Shown: piece by piece, positions 42,085-50,510 of the stretch | How positions within the stretch are numbered: the stretch's first letter is position 1 | How the letters are laid out: each line of letters starts with the position of its first letter | Assembly: GCF_000013725.1 (NCBI RefSeq) | Contig: NC_007955.1 | Span: 1,891,579 to 1,955,578, forward strand | Source: Methanococcoides burtonii DSM 6242 | GTDB lineage: Archaea > Halobacteriota > Methanosarcinia > Methanosarcinales > Methanosarcinaceae | DNA: 64,000 nt | Reading direction: 5' to 3' | Program-made: the position numbers and the translations under genes | The notes under the pieces: model-generated | The model's input: only the letters and a program-made list of their open reading frames with translations | Database searches by the model: none | Told to the model about the DNA's origin: nothing

Positions 42085-43068
42085 ATGGAAAATTCACAGG
42101 ATATATCCGGTGTCAGTAAAACAGGTAATGAAAATATTTTAGAAATCCGGAATCTTACCAAACAATTTGGCAAGCAAGGAGAGATTGTAGCGGTTGATTC
42201 ACTTTCACTTGATGTCAAGAAGGGAGAAGTTTTTGGTTTCGTAGGACCAAATGGTGCAGGCAAGACAACAACCATGAAGATGCTGATCGGGCTGCTGGAA
42301 CCCACAAGCGGTACCGGCAAGGTTGCGGGTTTTGACATTGTTAGGGAAATCATCAATATCCGGGAAGTTACAGGGGTACTCCCGGAACCGGCTGGATTTT
42401 ATGATAATCTCACTGCCAGACAGAATCTGAGATTTTATGCAAAATTGTATAATATTGAAACAGGTACCCGGGAAAAGCGAATAGTTGAATTGTTGGAAAT
42501 GGTGGGGCTTAATGGTGCCATAGACCAGAAAATAGGTGGCTTTTCAACTGGTATGCTTAAACGCTTTGGACTTGCCCAGGCATTGATCAATGAGCCCGGC
42601 ATCCTATTTCTTGATGAGCCGACAAGCGGTATTGATCCGAAAGGGGCACAAATGATGCGTGACCTGATAAAGAAACTCAGCAGGGAAAATGATGTGACTA
42701 TTTTCTTAAGTTCTCATTCAATGTCTGAGGTGGAAGAGATCTGCAACAGGATAGCGGTGATTGAGAAAGGTAAACTGCTGGCTGTGGGAACCGTAGAAGA
42801 GTTGCAGGATATGGTAAGAGAAAAAGAAGGAGTACAATATATTCTGGAAATATCAGATTTTCCTCTTCAGTATGCTGCTGATAAATTAAATGAGATCGAT
42901 GGTGTCTTTGAAACGCGTATCAGAGATGGTGTGTTACATGTGCATGCAGACGCGGGGATGCGTGCCGAAATTGCAAAGAGCATCAAACTGATGGACGGGA
43001 CCGTGTCCAGATTCGAGGAAGACCGGATGGATTTGCAGAAAGTATTTCTGAAACTGATAGGGAGTTGA
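42085..43068 (+). CDS. ABC transporter ATPase of the ABC-2 operon
   Basis: A 327-residue protein with Walker A GPNGAGKTTTMK, signature region FSTGMLKRFGLAQAL, Walker B ILFLDEPTSGIDP and a C-terminal accessory domain (about 240-327). GGAGG lies about 10 bases before the ATG. It powers the two permeases encoded upstream. Confidence 0.88.
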   Translation: MENSQDISGVSKTGNENILEIRNLTKQFGKQGEIVAVDSLSLDVKKGEVFGFVGPNGAGKTTTMKMLIGLLEPTSGTGKVAGFDIVREIINIREVTGVLPEPAGFYDNLTARQNLRFYAKLYNIETGTREKRIVELLEMVGLNGAIDQKIGGFSTGMLKRFGLAQALINEPGILFLDEPTSGIDPKGAQMMRDLIKKLSRENDVTIFLSSHSMSEVEEICNRIAVIEKGKLLAVGTVEELQDMVREKEGVQYILEISDFPLQYAADKLNEIDGVFETRIRDGVLHVHADAGMRAEIAKSIKLMDGTVSRFEEDRMDLQKVFLKLIGS

Positions 43069-43142
43069 AAAATAACGGTTCGGCTAAAATCTGATAAATG
43101 CGAGATAAAGATGTATTAAGCTAACAATATGGGGGTATAACT

Positions 43143-44228
43143 GTGAGCAAAATAAAACTAAAATTTGGAATGAATGTATTATTTGTGTTGCTGCTACTTA
43201 TTGGAGTTGCATTTGTTGGATCTGCAAACTCAAACGACAGTCTTTGTGAATCAGTGGAATACAACGCTGAAGACAATACATTGGACATTGATCAAACAAA
43301 TAGTGCAGAATACACATTCATTTTCGGCTTAAGTCCTTCAGAGCATGAAGTAATTGCCAGTGTAGGGATACTTCCCGAGTTCAATACTGAAGAACAGAAA
43401 AAAGAATGGACTCTTAGGCTAGAGGAACTGAATGAGAGATTAAAAGATGAAATGGTCTCTTCCCACATGTATCCTTATGGAGAAGTGCTGACATGCGGAT
43501 ATAATTCAAATGGATATCTTGTGATATTGTTCGAGAATAAGACAATCGAACAGGAGACAATGGATGAAATATACACATATGTGGATGAAAAAGCAAGAGA
43601 CTTAAACATCAAGGATGTGCCGGTAGAGTTTGGGCGTGGGGAATACTGGCAACAGTATGAACTTGATCTGGATATTTTAAATAAAGCAGAGATCGAAGCC
43701 GATAAGGAATACATGAAAAGTGGGAGGGGAACATATCAATCAATAGTCATTGCAAGCTATGGAAAATTACCGCTTCTCACAACGGATGAACAAAGATCGG
43801 ATTTTGGCAAGGATTTGATGGATATCCTATATGAGGTCAGGACGGAAATGGAACCTTATATGTATAACGGACAAGTTGTAGAATATAGTGTATTTGGTTC
43901 TTCAGTTGAAGTTGGGATCAACAAAAATGAAACTGATAATGTACAAATGTTATGTGATGATGTATACAGGATATTTGACGAGGAAGCAATACAAATAGGT
44001 ATTAATGAAATTCCGGTAACTTTCATCGAAACTGGAACAATTGTAGATGATGTACTTGTAGTAGAGCCTGATGTTAAAAAAGTCAGTACTGAAGAACAAG
44101 ATGTGGAAGTTCATCTTAATAATAATGAATCGCAGCTTGATAATGTATCCGATAGGCAAGTTCCGGGTTTTGGTATTCTTGGTGGATTTGTTTGCTTTTT
44201 TTGTGGGTGGATATTCAGAAGAAATTAA
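43143..44228 (+). CDS. surface protein with two repeat domains and PGF-type tail
   Basis: A 361-residue protein from GTG 43143 (GGGGG site upstream). Signal peptide about 10-28; shared domain copy 1 about 70-172 (VGILPEF...SNGYLVILF...TMDEIYTYVDEKARDLNIKDVPVEFGRG), copy 2 about 200-300 (YGKLPLL...VEVGINKN...DDVYRIFDEEAIQIGINEIPVTF), acidic linker and VPGFGILGGFVCFFCGWIFRRN, a short PGF-CTERM-like tail. Not preceded by the operator module. Confidence 0.68.
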   Translation: MSKIKLKFGMNVLFVLLLLIGVAFVGSANSNDSLCESVEYNAEDNTLDIDQTNSAEYTFIFGLSPSEHEVIASVGILPEFNTEEQKKEWTLRLEELNERLKDEMVSSHMYPYGEVLTCGYNSNGYLVILFENKTIEQETMDEIYTYVDEKARDLNIKDVPVEFGRGEYWQQYELDLDILNKAEIEADKEYMKSGRGTYQSIVIASYGKLPLLTTDEQRSDFGKDLMDILYEVRTEMEPYMYNGQVVEYSVFGSSVEVGINKNETDNVQMLCDDVYRIFDEEAIQIGINEIPVTFIETGTIVDDVLVVEPDVKKVSTEEQDVEVHLNNNESQLDNVSDRQVPGFGILGGFVCFFCGWIFRRN

Positions 44229-44264
44229 GTAATGTTATTTTTTTAAATTTAGGGGGTTATAAAT

Positions 44265-44546
44265 TTGAACAAGAGAATGTCAGAATGGGCAATTATTGGA
44301 CTTATAATATTCTTTACGATACTTATAGGTCAGCTATTATGGGGAATTATTGCAATAGCGACGGTTTTCTGGATCTTCATGTTATGTGACTGCCTTCAAA
44401 GGAACACAGAGGATTTTCCCAGCAAAGGAGATAATGAAAAACTAATCTGGGCGCTTGTCCTAATTTTCCTGAATTTCATAGGTGCTGTACTCTATTACTA
44501 TCTGGTCAGGATGCAGGGTCTGGATGGTTACAATCGGAAAGGGTAA
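44265..44546 (+). CDS. small PLDc_N-type membrane protein
   Basis: A 93-residue protein from TTG 44265 with GGGGGTT upstream. Two membrane helices (about 8-42 and 60-81) and LIWALVLIFLNFIGAVLYYYLVR, the pattern of the PLDc_N (cardiolipin synthase N-terminal) family, here without an enzyme domain. Homologues at 52393 (intact) and 29051 (frameshifted). Confidence 0.65.
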   Translation: MNKRMSEWAIIGLIIFFTILIGQLLWGIIAIATVFWIFMLCDCLQRNTEDFPSKGDNEKLIWALVLIFLNFIGAVLYYYLVRMQGLDGYNRKG

Positions 44547-44570
44547 ATTGTTGTTAGGAACTATTTCGTA

Positions 44571-44620
44571 TGTTCTTAGTTTTGTTTGCATTTTTGTCGA
44601 TATGAACATGACTAAGAACA
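44571..44620. repeat. inverted repeat TGTTCTTAGT / ACTAAGAACA
   Basis: Two perfect 10-base arms (44571-44580, 44611-44620) with a 30-base spacer, in a gene-free stretch (44547-44776) between the PLDc_N-type gene and the convergent AAA ATPase. It may be a terminator arm pair or remnant of an element; nothing else is seen in the stretch. Confidence 0.4.
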
Positions 44621-44776
44621 CTTATATTAATTTTGACTGTCAAACTTGGGATTTAACGATTATAGACTAAGTTTAGATAGGTACGGGACAAAATTACAGC
44701 AAAATAGTGACACTATCTGTGTTGTGAATGAGTGGTGTTCTTCACAACAAAGTGATTAATTTTAAGGTAACAATTA

Positions 44777-46249
44777 TCATATTAGTAATAGGAAGAGAGA
44801 AACGGGAATTGTAAGATAATTGCCAGACTCAAAGTCATTTTTAGAGAGCATTATACCCTTTGAAAATGAGGATAAACCTTTATAGTCACTTTTTTGGAGT
44901 TTATTTTGATATTTTAATTCAATAGACAACAATTCATTGTCTTTTGACTTTAATACATAATCGACTTCTTTTCCACCTTTGCCTCTCCAATAGAAAAGAT
45001 GCTCTTCAGGAGAAAAAATATCACTTGGAAATGTATTGTACATAAATCTAACAAAATGGCTTTGGACAACAGATTCAACTAGTTTACTTTTATTTTCCGG
45101 GCTAGAAAGATATTCAAGACTGGATTCAAAATAATTTACTGAAGCAGAAGTCCATGATCTTAGGGAATGAAAAATAAATGGATCTTGTGGATATATCTTT
45201 TTTTCTTTTCTAAAGCTTGGAATCTTCTTGTTAAGGTCAAGAGCATATAATATATTTAGTACGAATGAACTTTCAAGACTCTGTACATATTTAGATATTG
45301 TATTATGTGAGGAAATATCAGTCTCATTAACTAAGCTCTGCCAGCTTACATTTGTGGTGAGTTTTTGAAATAAAGAACTTAGAATTTGCTTCACGGCAAT
45401 TTCCGGAATTTGCCATCTTGCAAGATCACCCATAAGAGAGCGCACATATATTTCATAGGTACTATTGTTGATAGTTCCATTAGAAAAGAACTCATTTACC
45501 GGTCTTGGAATACCTCCTGTCATGAGATATTGGTCAAATAGAGTGTTTATATCATCCTGATAAAGTTGTAAAATATTGAGAATAGGATCTATCTCTCCTT
45601 CAAATAGGCCGTGAATTATTTCCTGCCTTTTAGAATTACGGAGAAGACCATGTTTTTTAAATAAATTCTTTATTTCAGGACTTACGCTTTCAGCAAATTC
45701 AGCGAATTTCATTGGCAAAAGAATTTTGTCAATGGTCTCATTAGATTCACCTCTTCTTCCTGGAAGCCTTTCAATACTCTTTTTTATGTCTATGGAGTGA
45801 GAGCCTGTTAGCATAATTGAAGTATTTTTTAAAGCAGCTGTATCTATCAAGTGCTTTAAACCTTTTTCCCAATTTTTGACAGAGGAAATTTCATCAAGGA
45901 AGAGGTATTTCCGATTAAGGTCAAAAGCTGATGACCAGTCCATATATTGGTGAATTACATCAAATAATTCCTTTTCATTGGATACCAGATCACAACTATA
46001 ATAGAAAATGCTTTTTGGATCATTCTCTGTCAGTAGATCCTGTATCAATGTCTTGCATAATGTTGTTTTACCTACCTGTCTTGGACCACGGAGAGTATAG
46101 ACTTTATCACAGTCAAATTTAAAATAATATTTCAAGCGTGGTTTCCACTGGATATCAGATGCATCGAATTGCTTTATTTTTTCATCATTAAATATTTCAG
46201 ATGCATTTTTCCACCAGGGATTCTGCCGGGATAGTTCCAAAAAGTTCAT
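44777..46249 (-). CDS. AAA ATPase with DUF4143-type C-terminal domain
   Basis: Start ATG 46249 (MNFLELSRQNPWW) is preferred to 46282 because a TATA box at 46272-46283 lies only about 25-30 bases before it, so the longer start would be upstream of the transcript. The 490-residue protein has Walker A LRGPRQVGKTTL (about residue 53), Walker B KYLFLDEISSV, sensor LTGSHS, and a C-terminal DUF4143/nuclease-like part (EVDYVLKSKDNELLSIELKYQNK). The family is common on archaeal mobile islands; its function is unproven. Confidence 0.78.
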   Translation of the reverse strand: MNFLELSRQNPWWKNASEIFNDEKIKQFDASDIQWKPRLKYYFKFDCDKVYTLRGPRQVGKTTLCKTLIQDLLTENDPKSIFYYSCDLVSNEKELFDVIHQYMDWSSAFDLNRKYLFLDEISSVKNWEKGLKHLIDTAALKNTSIMLTGSHSIDIKKSIERLPGRRGESNETIDKILLPMKFAEFAESVSPEIKNLFKKHGLLRNSKRQEIIHGLFEGEIDPILNILQLYQDDINTLFDQYLMTGGIPRPVNEFFSNGTINNSTYEIYVRSLMGDLARWQIPEIAVKQILSSLFQKLTTNVSWQSLVNETDISSHNTISKYVQSLESSFVLNILYALDLNKKIPSFRKEKKIYPQDPFIFHSLRSWTSASVNYFESSLEYLSSPENKSKLVESVVQSHFVRFMYNTFPSDIFSPEEHLFYWRGKGGKEVDYVLKSKDNELLSIELKYQNKLQKSDYKGLSSFSKGIMLSKNDFESGNYLTIPVSLFLLLI

Positions 46250-46271
46250 GTATATAAATATATGTTTCTTA

Positions 46272-46283
46272 TATATAAGCATA
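46272..46283 (-). promoter_or_regulatory. TATA box of the AAA ATPase gene
   Basis: A symmetric CTTATATATAAG, placed so that transcription would start within a few bases of ATG 46249: a leaderless mRNA. Confidence 0.45.
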
Positions 46284-46301
46284 CTTAATTACATATAAAT
46301 G

Positions 46302-46355
46302 ACTGGTCAAACGTTTGACTAGTTCTTTATATACTCATGGTCACGGACGTGACCA
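46302..46355. promoter_or_regulatory. two adjacent palindromes upstream of the AAA ATPase gene
   Basis: First, a 22-base palindrome with one mismatched pair, core GTCAAACGTTTGAC (46306-46319). Second, TGGTCAC-GGAC-GTGACCA (46338-46355), perfect. They lie just upstream of the AAA ATPase TATA box and after the hsdR gene end. The first looks like a dimer-binding operator; the second could be an operator or the hsdR terminator hairpin, though hsdR ends at 46418 and is followed by about 60 bases first. Confidence 0.45.
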
Positions 46356-46417
46356 ACAGTTTATATGCAAACAAACAAAATTAAAATTTATGACTGGAAT
46401 TTTGCGATAAATGCAGA

Positions 46418-49279
46418 TCAATTTGAATCCATACCATCAATGAAAGTATCAATAAAATCCTTTATCTTTTCCAATATTCTAGCACCTATCTTTTTGCGCT
46501 TCAGTACGGATGGTTGTGCACCTTCTATTAATTCCAATATCTCATCTAATAGTGGTTCTTGTTCAGCGTATAGATAGTTTTCTATGAGTTTTTGGGTTCG
46601 CTCTTCTGATAGAACTTCGTCTTTTACCAGTTGCTCAAAGGCCTTTTGCTGTTCATTGTTCCAGAATTGATCAAATTCTTCTGAAACACTATCGCTTGTA
46701 TGGATATCAGGGAGATTCTCTTGAATGAATTTCTCTATCAATTCTTTTTTGCTTCTGAGAGTTGATTCAGAACTTAATACTCTGGATATTTCCTTTTCGA
46801 CTTGATCCACATCTTTTTGAGCATCGAATTTTAGCTGGATGAGTAACTGGATGATGTAATTAACGTTTATTTCATCACGGTGAATTAATTCCAGTTCGAA
46901 ATCCACATCTTCTAAGATGGAAACTTTCTCTTTTTGATGATCGCTTTTTACTTTGTCGTAAAGGTCGAGATATTTACTTTTGTAGTCTTCGAAAAGTTGC
47001 TCTGTCATTGAAAGGTCTGACCATTTGAAGTCTGCAAATGCTTTAGTGATATTTAATATACGCATTATTTCTCTGAATGTGGTAATGAATTCCAGTTCTT
47101 CATTTTCAGAGGATAATGTATTTACACTTTCTACGGTTGGTGTTATTCTTTGAAGTGCATCATATTTTTCATCGAATTTTGCAATATAGTCCTCGTAGGG
47201 TTGCATTATAATGACTTCGATGGCTTCGGTGTTGCTAAATAATGTAATAGCAGCATCTGTTGCTTTTTTCAGGTTCCTGAATGCTACTACATTACCCTGT
47301 GATTTCTGTTCGTTGAGTATCCGGTTGGTACGTGAATATGCCTGAATAAGTCCGTGATATTTCAGGTTCTTATCTACATAGATAGTGTTCAGGAATGGAC
47401 TATCAAAACCTGTGAGGAACATGTTCACGACTATCAGAATGTCGATTTTTTTCTCTTTTACTTTTTTAGAGATATCATTGTAGTAGTTGTAGAAGGATTG
47501 GCTGTCTTTGGTGGAGAATTTACTGTTAAAGAGCTTGTTGTAGTCTTCGATATATTCATCCAGTTTTTCACGGCTGTGTTTGGATATTGTGCTGCCGTAT
47601 TTTGCCTTTGGATCTAATATTTGAGTGTCATCACTGAAGAAGCCGTTAGCATCGGGATCTTCTTCGTTGGCGGTATAACTGAAGATTGTCGCAATTTTTA
47701 GATCATGCTTGCCTTCTGCTTTCTTTCTTTGCAGTATATCATAGTAATTTATCAGGGTTTTTATGCTGCTTACGGTAAATATTGCGGTGAATTCCCTGTT
47801 GTGTGTTTTACGGGAGTGATGGGCTATTATATAATCTGATATTTTCTCCAGACGCTCAGGGGATTCCATTAACTCATTTGTATCGATGTCCTCTACCTCT
47901 ATGTCAATGCTGGTTTCCCGACCTTCTTTTTGTTTGTAGCGTCCTACGTATTCTACGGAGAATTTCAGGACGTTCTCATCGGCTATTGCATCGGTTATGA
48001 CGTATTTATGAAGACATTCGCCAAAGAGATCTTTGGTGGTGCGTCTTCCAGATTCGTTCTTGATGGCGTTTTCGGCAAATATGGGTGTGCCTGTGAAACC
48101 GAACATTTGAGGATTCTTGAAGAATTGATTTATGCGTTTGTGGGTTTCGCCAAATTGTGAGCGGTGGCATTCGTCAAAGATGAAGACTATACGCTGGTCT
48201 CTGAGCTGCTCCATTTTTTCAAGATATTGTTTTTTGCTGATGGCAACATTTAGTTTTTGAATGGTGGTGACAATGAGTGCTGTGTCGTCACTAAGTTGTT
48301 TGACCAGTTGTTTTGTGTTGTCCGTACCATCGATGCAGCCTTTGCTAAAACTGTTGAATTCTTTTGTTGTTTGATAGTCGAGGTCTTTTCTATCGACTAC
48401 AAAGACTACTTTTTTGACTGTGGGCAGTTTTGTTAATATCTGACTGGCTTTAAAGGATGTCAGTGTTTTTCCTGAGCCGGTTGTGTGCCAGATGTAAGCG
48501 TTCTTATGGCTGTGTTTTACTCTGTCAATGAGGGCTTCTACTGCATAGAACTGATAGGGGCGAAGTACCATGAGTATTTTCTGGGCTTCGTTCAGTACGA
48601 TGTAGCGACATATCATTTTGGAGAGGTTGCAAGGGTCCAGAAAATCCCTTGTGAAGCCGTTAAGGATATTGCTGAGACGCTGGTTCTCTTCGTCTGTCCA
48701 GTAGAATGTCTGCTTGAAGGATTGCTTACGATTGTTGGCGTAGTATTTTGTGTTCACACCGTTGCTGATGACAAATATCTGAATATACTGGAATAATGCA
48801 GCGTGTGAGCCAAATGAGTGCTTTTGATAGCGTTGTATCTGATTGAACGCCTCTTTTAGTTCAAGTCCACGCCTTTTGAGTTCTATCTGTACCAATGGCA
48901 GACCATTGACCAATAACGTCACATCATAGCGGTTCTTATATTTCCCTTCCATCGCTACCTGATGCGTCACCTGATATTCATTCTGACACCAATGTTCCGT
49001 GTTCAGGAAGTCAAAATAAAGGTCATCCCCATTATCACGCAGAATATGTTGCTTTTCCCGCAAGTTCTTAGCCTTCTCGAACACACTACCCTTGCTAAGT
49101 AAGTTCATCACTTTTTTGAACTCATTATCCGAGAACACGATCTCATTATGCTTCTCCAATTGCCCCTTCAAATTAGCAATCAGCTCCGCCTCATCCTTTA
49201 TCCTCACTAAAGAATAACCCAATTCACAAAGTTGCCCGACCAACTGCTCTTCCAATACAGCTTCCGATTGTGTGCTCAT
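46418..49279 (-). CDS. hsdR: type I restriction enzyme, R subunit
   Basis: Start ATG 49279 (MSTQSEAVLEEQLV) has GGGAG 8 bases upstream and is preferred to 49294. The 953-residue protein has an N-terminal PD-(D/E)xK nuclease (DVTLLVNGLPLVQIELKRRG, about 125-145), SF2 helicase motifs (TTGSGKTLTS; DECHRSQFG; FTGTP; QAYSRTNR) and a C-terminal helical assembly domain. It translocates and cuts unmodified DNA with HsdM/HsdS. Third gene of hsdM-hsdS-hsdR; gap to hsdS 28 bases. Confidence 0.93.
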   Translation of the reverse strand: MSTQSEAVLEEQLVGQLCELGYSLVRIKDEAELIANLKGQLEKHNEIVFSDNEFKKVMNLLSKGSVFEKAKNLREKQHILRDNGDDLYFDFLNTEHWCQNEYQVTHQVAMEGKYKNRYDVTLLVNGLPLVQIELKRRGLELKEAFNQIQRYQKHSFGSHAALFQYIQIFVISNGVNTKYYANNRKQSFKQTFYWTDEENQRLSNILNGFTRDFLDPCNLSKMICRYIVLNEAQKILMVLRPYQFYAVEALIDRVKHSHKNAYIWHTTGSGKTLTSFKASQILTKLPTVKKVVFVVDRKDLDYQTTKEFNSFSKGCIDGTDNTKQLVKQLSDDTALIVTTIQKLNVAISKKQYLEKMEQLRDQRIVFIFDECHRSQFGETHKRINQFFKNPQMFGFTGTPIFAENAIKNESGRRTTKDLFGECLHKYVITDAIADENVLKFSVEYVGRYKQKEGRETSIDIEVEDIDTNELMESPERLEKISDYIIAHHSRKTHNREFTAIFTVSSIKTLINYYDILQRKKAEGKHDLKIATIFSYTANEEDPDANGFFSDDTQILDPKAKYGSTISKHSREKLDEYIEDYNKLFNSKFSTKDSQSFYNYYNDISKKVKEKKIDILIVVNMFLTGFDSPFLNTIYVDKNLKYHGLIQAYSRTNRILNEQKSQGNVVAFRNLKKATDAAITLFSNTEAIEVIIMQPYEDYIAKFDEKYDALQRITPTVESVNTLSSENEELEFITTFREIMRILNITKAFADFKWSDLSMTEQLFEDYKSKYLDLYDKVKSDHQKEKVSILEDVDFELELIHRDEINVNYIIQLLIQLKFDAQKDVDQVEKEISRVLSSESTLRSKKELIEKFIQENLPDIHTSDSVSEEFDQFWNNEQQKAFEQLVKDEVLSEERTQKLIENYLYAEQEPLLDEILELIEGAQPSVLKRKKIGARILEKIKDFIDTFIDGMDSN

Positions 49280-49307
49280 GCTCTCTACTCCCACATCCCC
49301 ATTTCAT

Positions 49308-50483
49308 TCAGACGAACATTTTCTGCAGCAAGCCCTTCTTCCACTCCTGCGATGCCTCAATCTGTTTCCCAACATTTTCTATTGATCCATCAATGGAAGA
49401 TAAGAAATCTGCGATTTTTTCTTGTTCGGTGAAAGAAGGGTAATGTACTTTATAACTTGAAATTTGTGGACTTGTTAATTGAGGAACACCTGTACTCTCA
49501 ATTGCAAAATTCAATTGATTAATAATATTTTCGTAGAACACTACATTTGCTGGAATTTTTGGTATTAAAACTAACAATCTGACTATTGGATAAAAATTTT
49601 CAAACCTTGCATGAGCAATTCCTAAACGACCCCTGCCAGTAACTGTTAAACATTTCTCAGATATTGAATATGAATTGGAATAACCAAAAAGTCCTTTTTC
49701 TTTTTCTGAATTTGAGTAAATGGGATATCGATAAAGTCCTGTTTTTATATCCGAGACCTTTGATTTATCAATATCACCACCTGCTTTTATATCAAATATA
49801 TCCCCCAACTTCTTCTCTTCCCAATCAGGAAACGCACTGCCATCATCCTGCTTAAACCTCAATTCTTGAGAGAATAACTTCTGCATCGCCCCTTTTTTGT
49901 ATTGCTCTAAAAGTTCTTTTTTCTTTTTTAGAGCTTGTAGTTTTTCATCTACTGAAGTTAAGAAGATGGCGATTTTATGTTGTTCTGGGGTTGTGGGTAC
50001 TATTATTTTTAGTTGGAAAAAATATTTCTTATTGACATTCAGAAGCCCATCCATTCTCGCTGAACTGGAAATAATTTGACGCAATCCTTTATCAAGATAA
50101 TGGTTTTCAAATAGTTTTGCATAAAAGACAGAACTCATTTCGTTGTCAATTAACTTAAAGCTTATAAAAACATTAGGGACTGCTATTTGCTTGTCAGTTG
50201 TATTTAAGTAAACACAGCCATACTTGTATTTTTTAGAATTGCCTTTGTTGTATGCAAACTGGTTTACCTGAAGAGCTGTATATTTTGCATTTTGTTGTCC
50301 CGATATATCTCTCCCAAATTTTTCTTTTTGAGATACAAAACCTTGTCCTGCGGTTATACTGTATGTCTCCAAATTACGTTGGCCTACTTTTTCATTAACT
50401 TCGATGAAAACTTCTCCCAACTTCTTCTCTTCCCACTCTTCCTCAAATTCAGGAAATCTTAACTGTGGTACATTGCTGCTCAT
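49308..50483 (-). CDS. hsdS: type I restriction enzyme, specificity subunit
   Basis: A 391-residue protein with two target-recognition halves, each opened by an EEKKLG(E/D) motif (about 17 and 217) and closed by a helical conserved segment (HKIAIFLTSVDEKLQALKKKKELLEQYKKG; QEKIADFLSSIDG...KKGLLQKMF). The two target domains are unrelated to each other, as usual for bipartite recognition. There is one intact S gene and no silent cassette in view. Confidence 0.9.
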   Translation of the reverse strand: MSSNVPQLRFPEFEEEWEEKKLGEVFIEVNEKVGQRNLETYSITAGQGFVSQKEKFGRDISGQQNAKYTALQVNQFAYNKGNSKKYKYGCVYLNTTDKQIAVPNVFISFKLIDNEMSSVFYAKLFENHYLDKGLRQIISSSARMDGLLNVNKKYFFQLKIIVPTTPEQHKIAIFLTSVDEKLQALKKKKELLEQYKKGAMQKLFSQELRFKQDDGSAFPDWEEKKLGDIFDIKAGGDIDKSKVSDIKTGLYRYPIYSNSEKEKGLFGYSNSYSISEKCLTVTGRGRLGIAHARFENFYPIVRLLVLIPKIPANVVFYENIINQLNFAIESTGVPQLTSPQISSYKVHYPSFTEQEKIADFLSSIDGSIENVGKQIEASQEWKKGLLQKMFV

Positions 50484-50510
50484 TTTAGCTCACCTGCTCA
50501 GACAAAGACA

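Noticed and set aside
41574-42356. Minus-strand frame of 260 codons opposite the NEW3 and ATPase genes
   Set aside because: Ser/Pro/Ile-rich antisense product spanning two well-supported genes.
30392-44228. CRISPR or tandem DNA repeats in the exported-protein region
   Set aside because: The similarity is at protein-domain level with dispersed duplications; there are no regularly spaced short repeats.
44482-44670. Small frame after the PLDc_N-type gene
   Set aside because: It overlaps the 44265 gene out of frame and covers an inverted repeat; no start signals.
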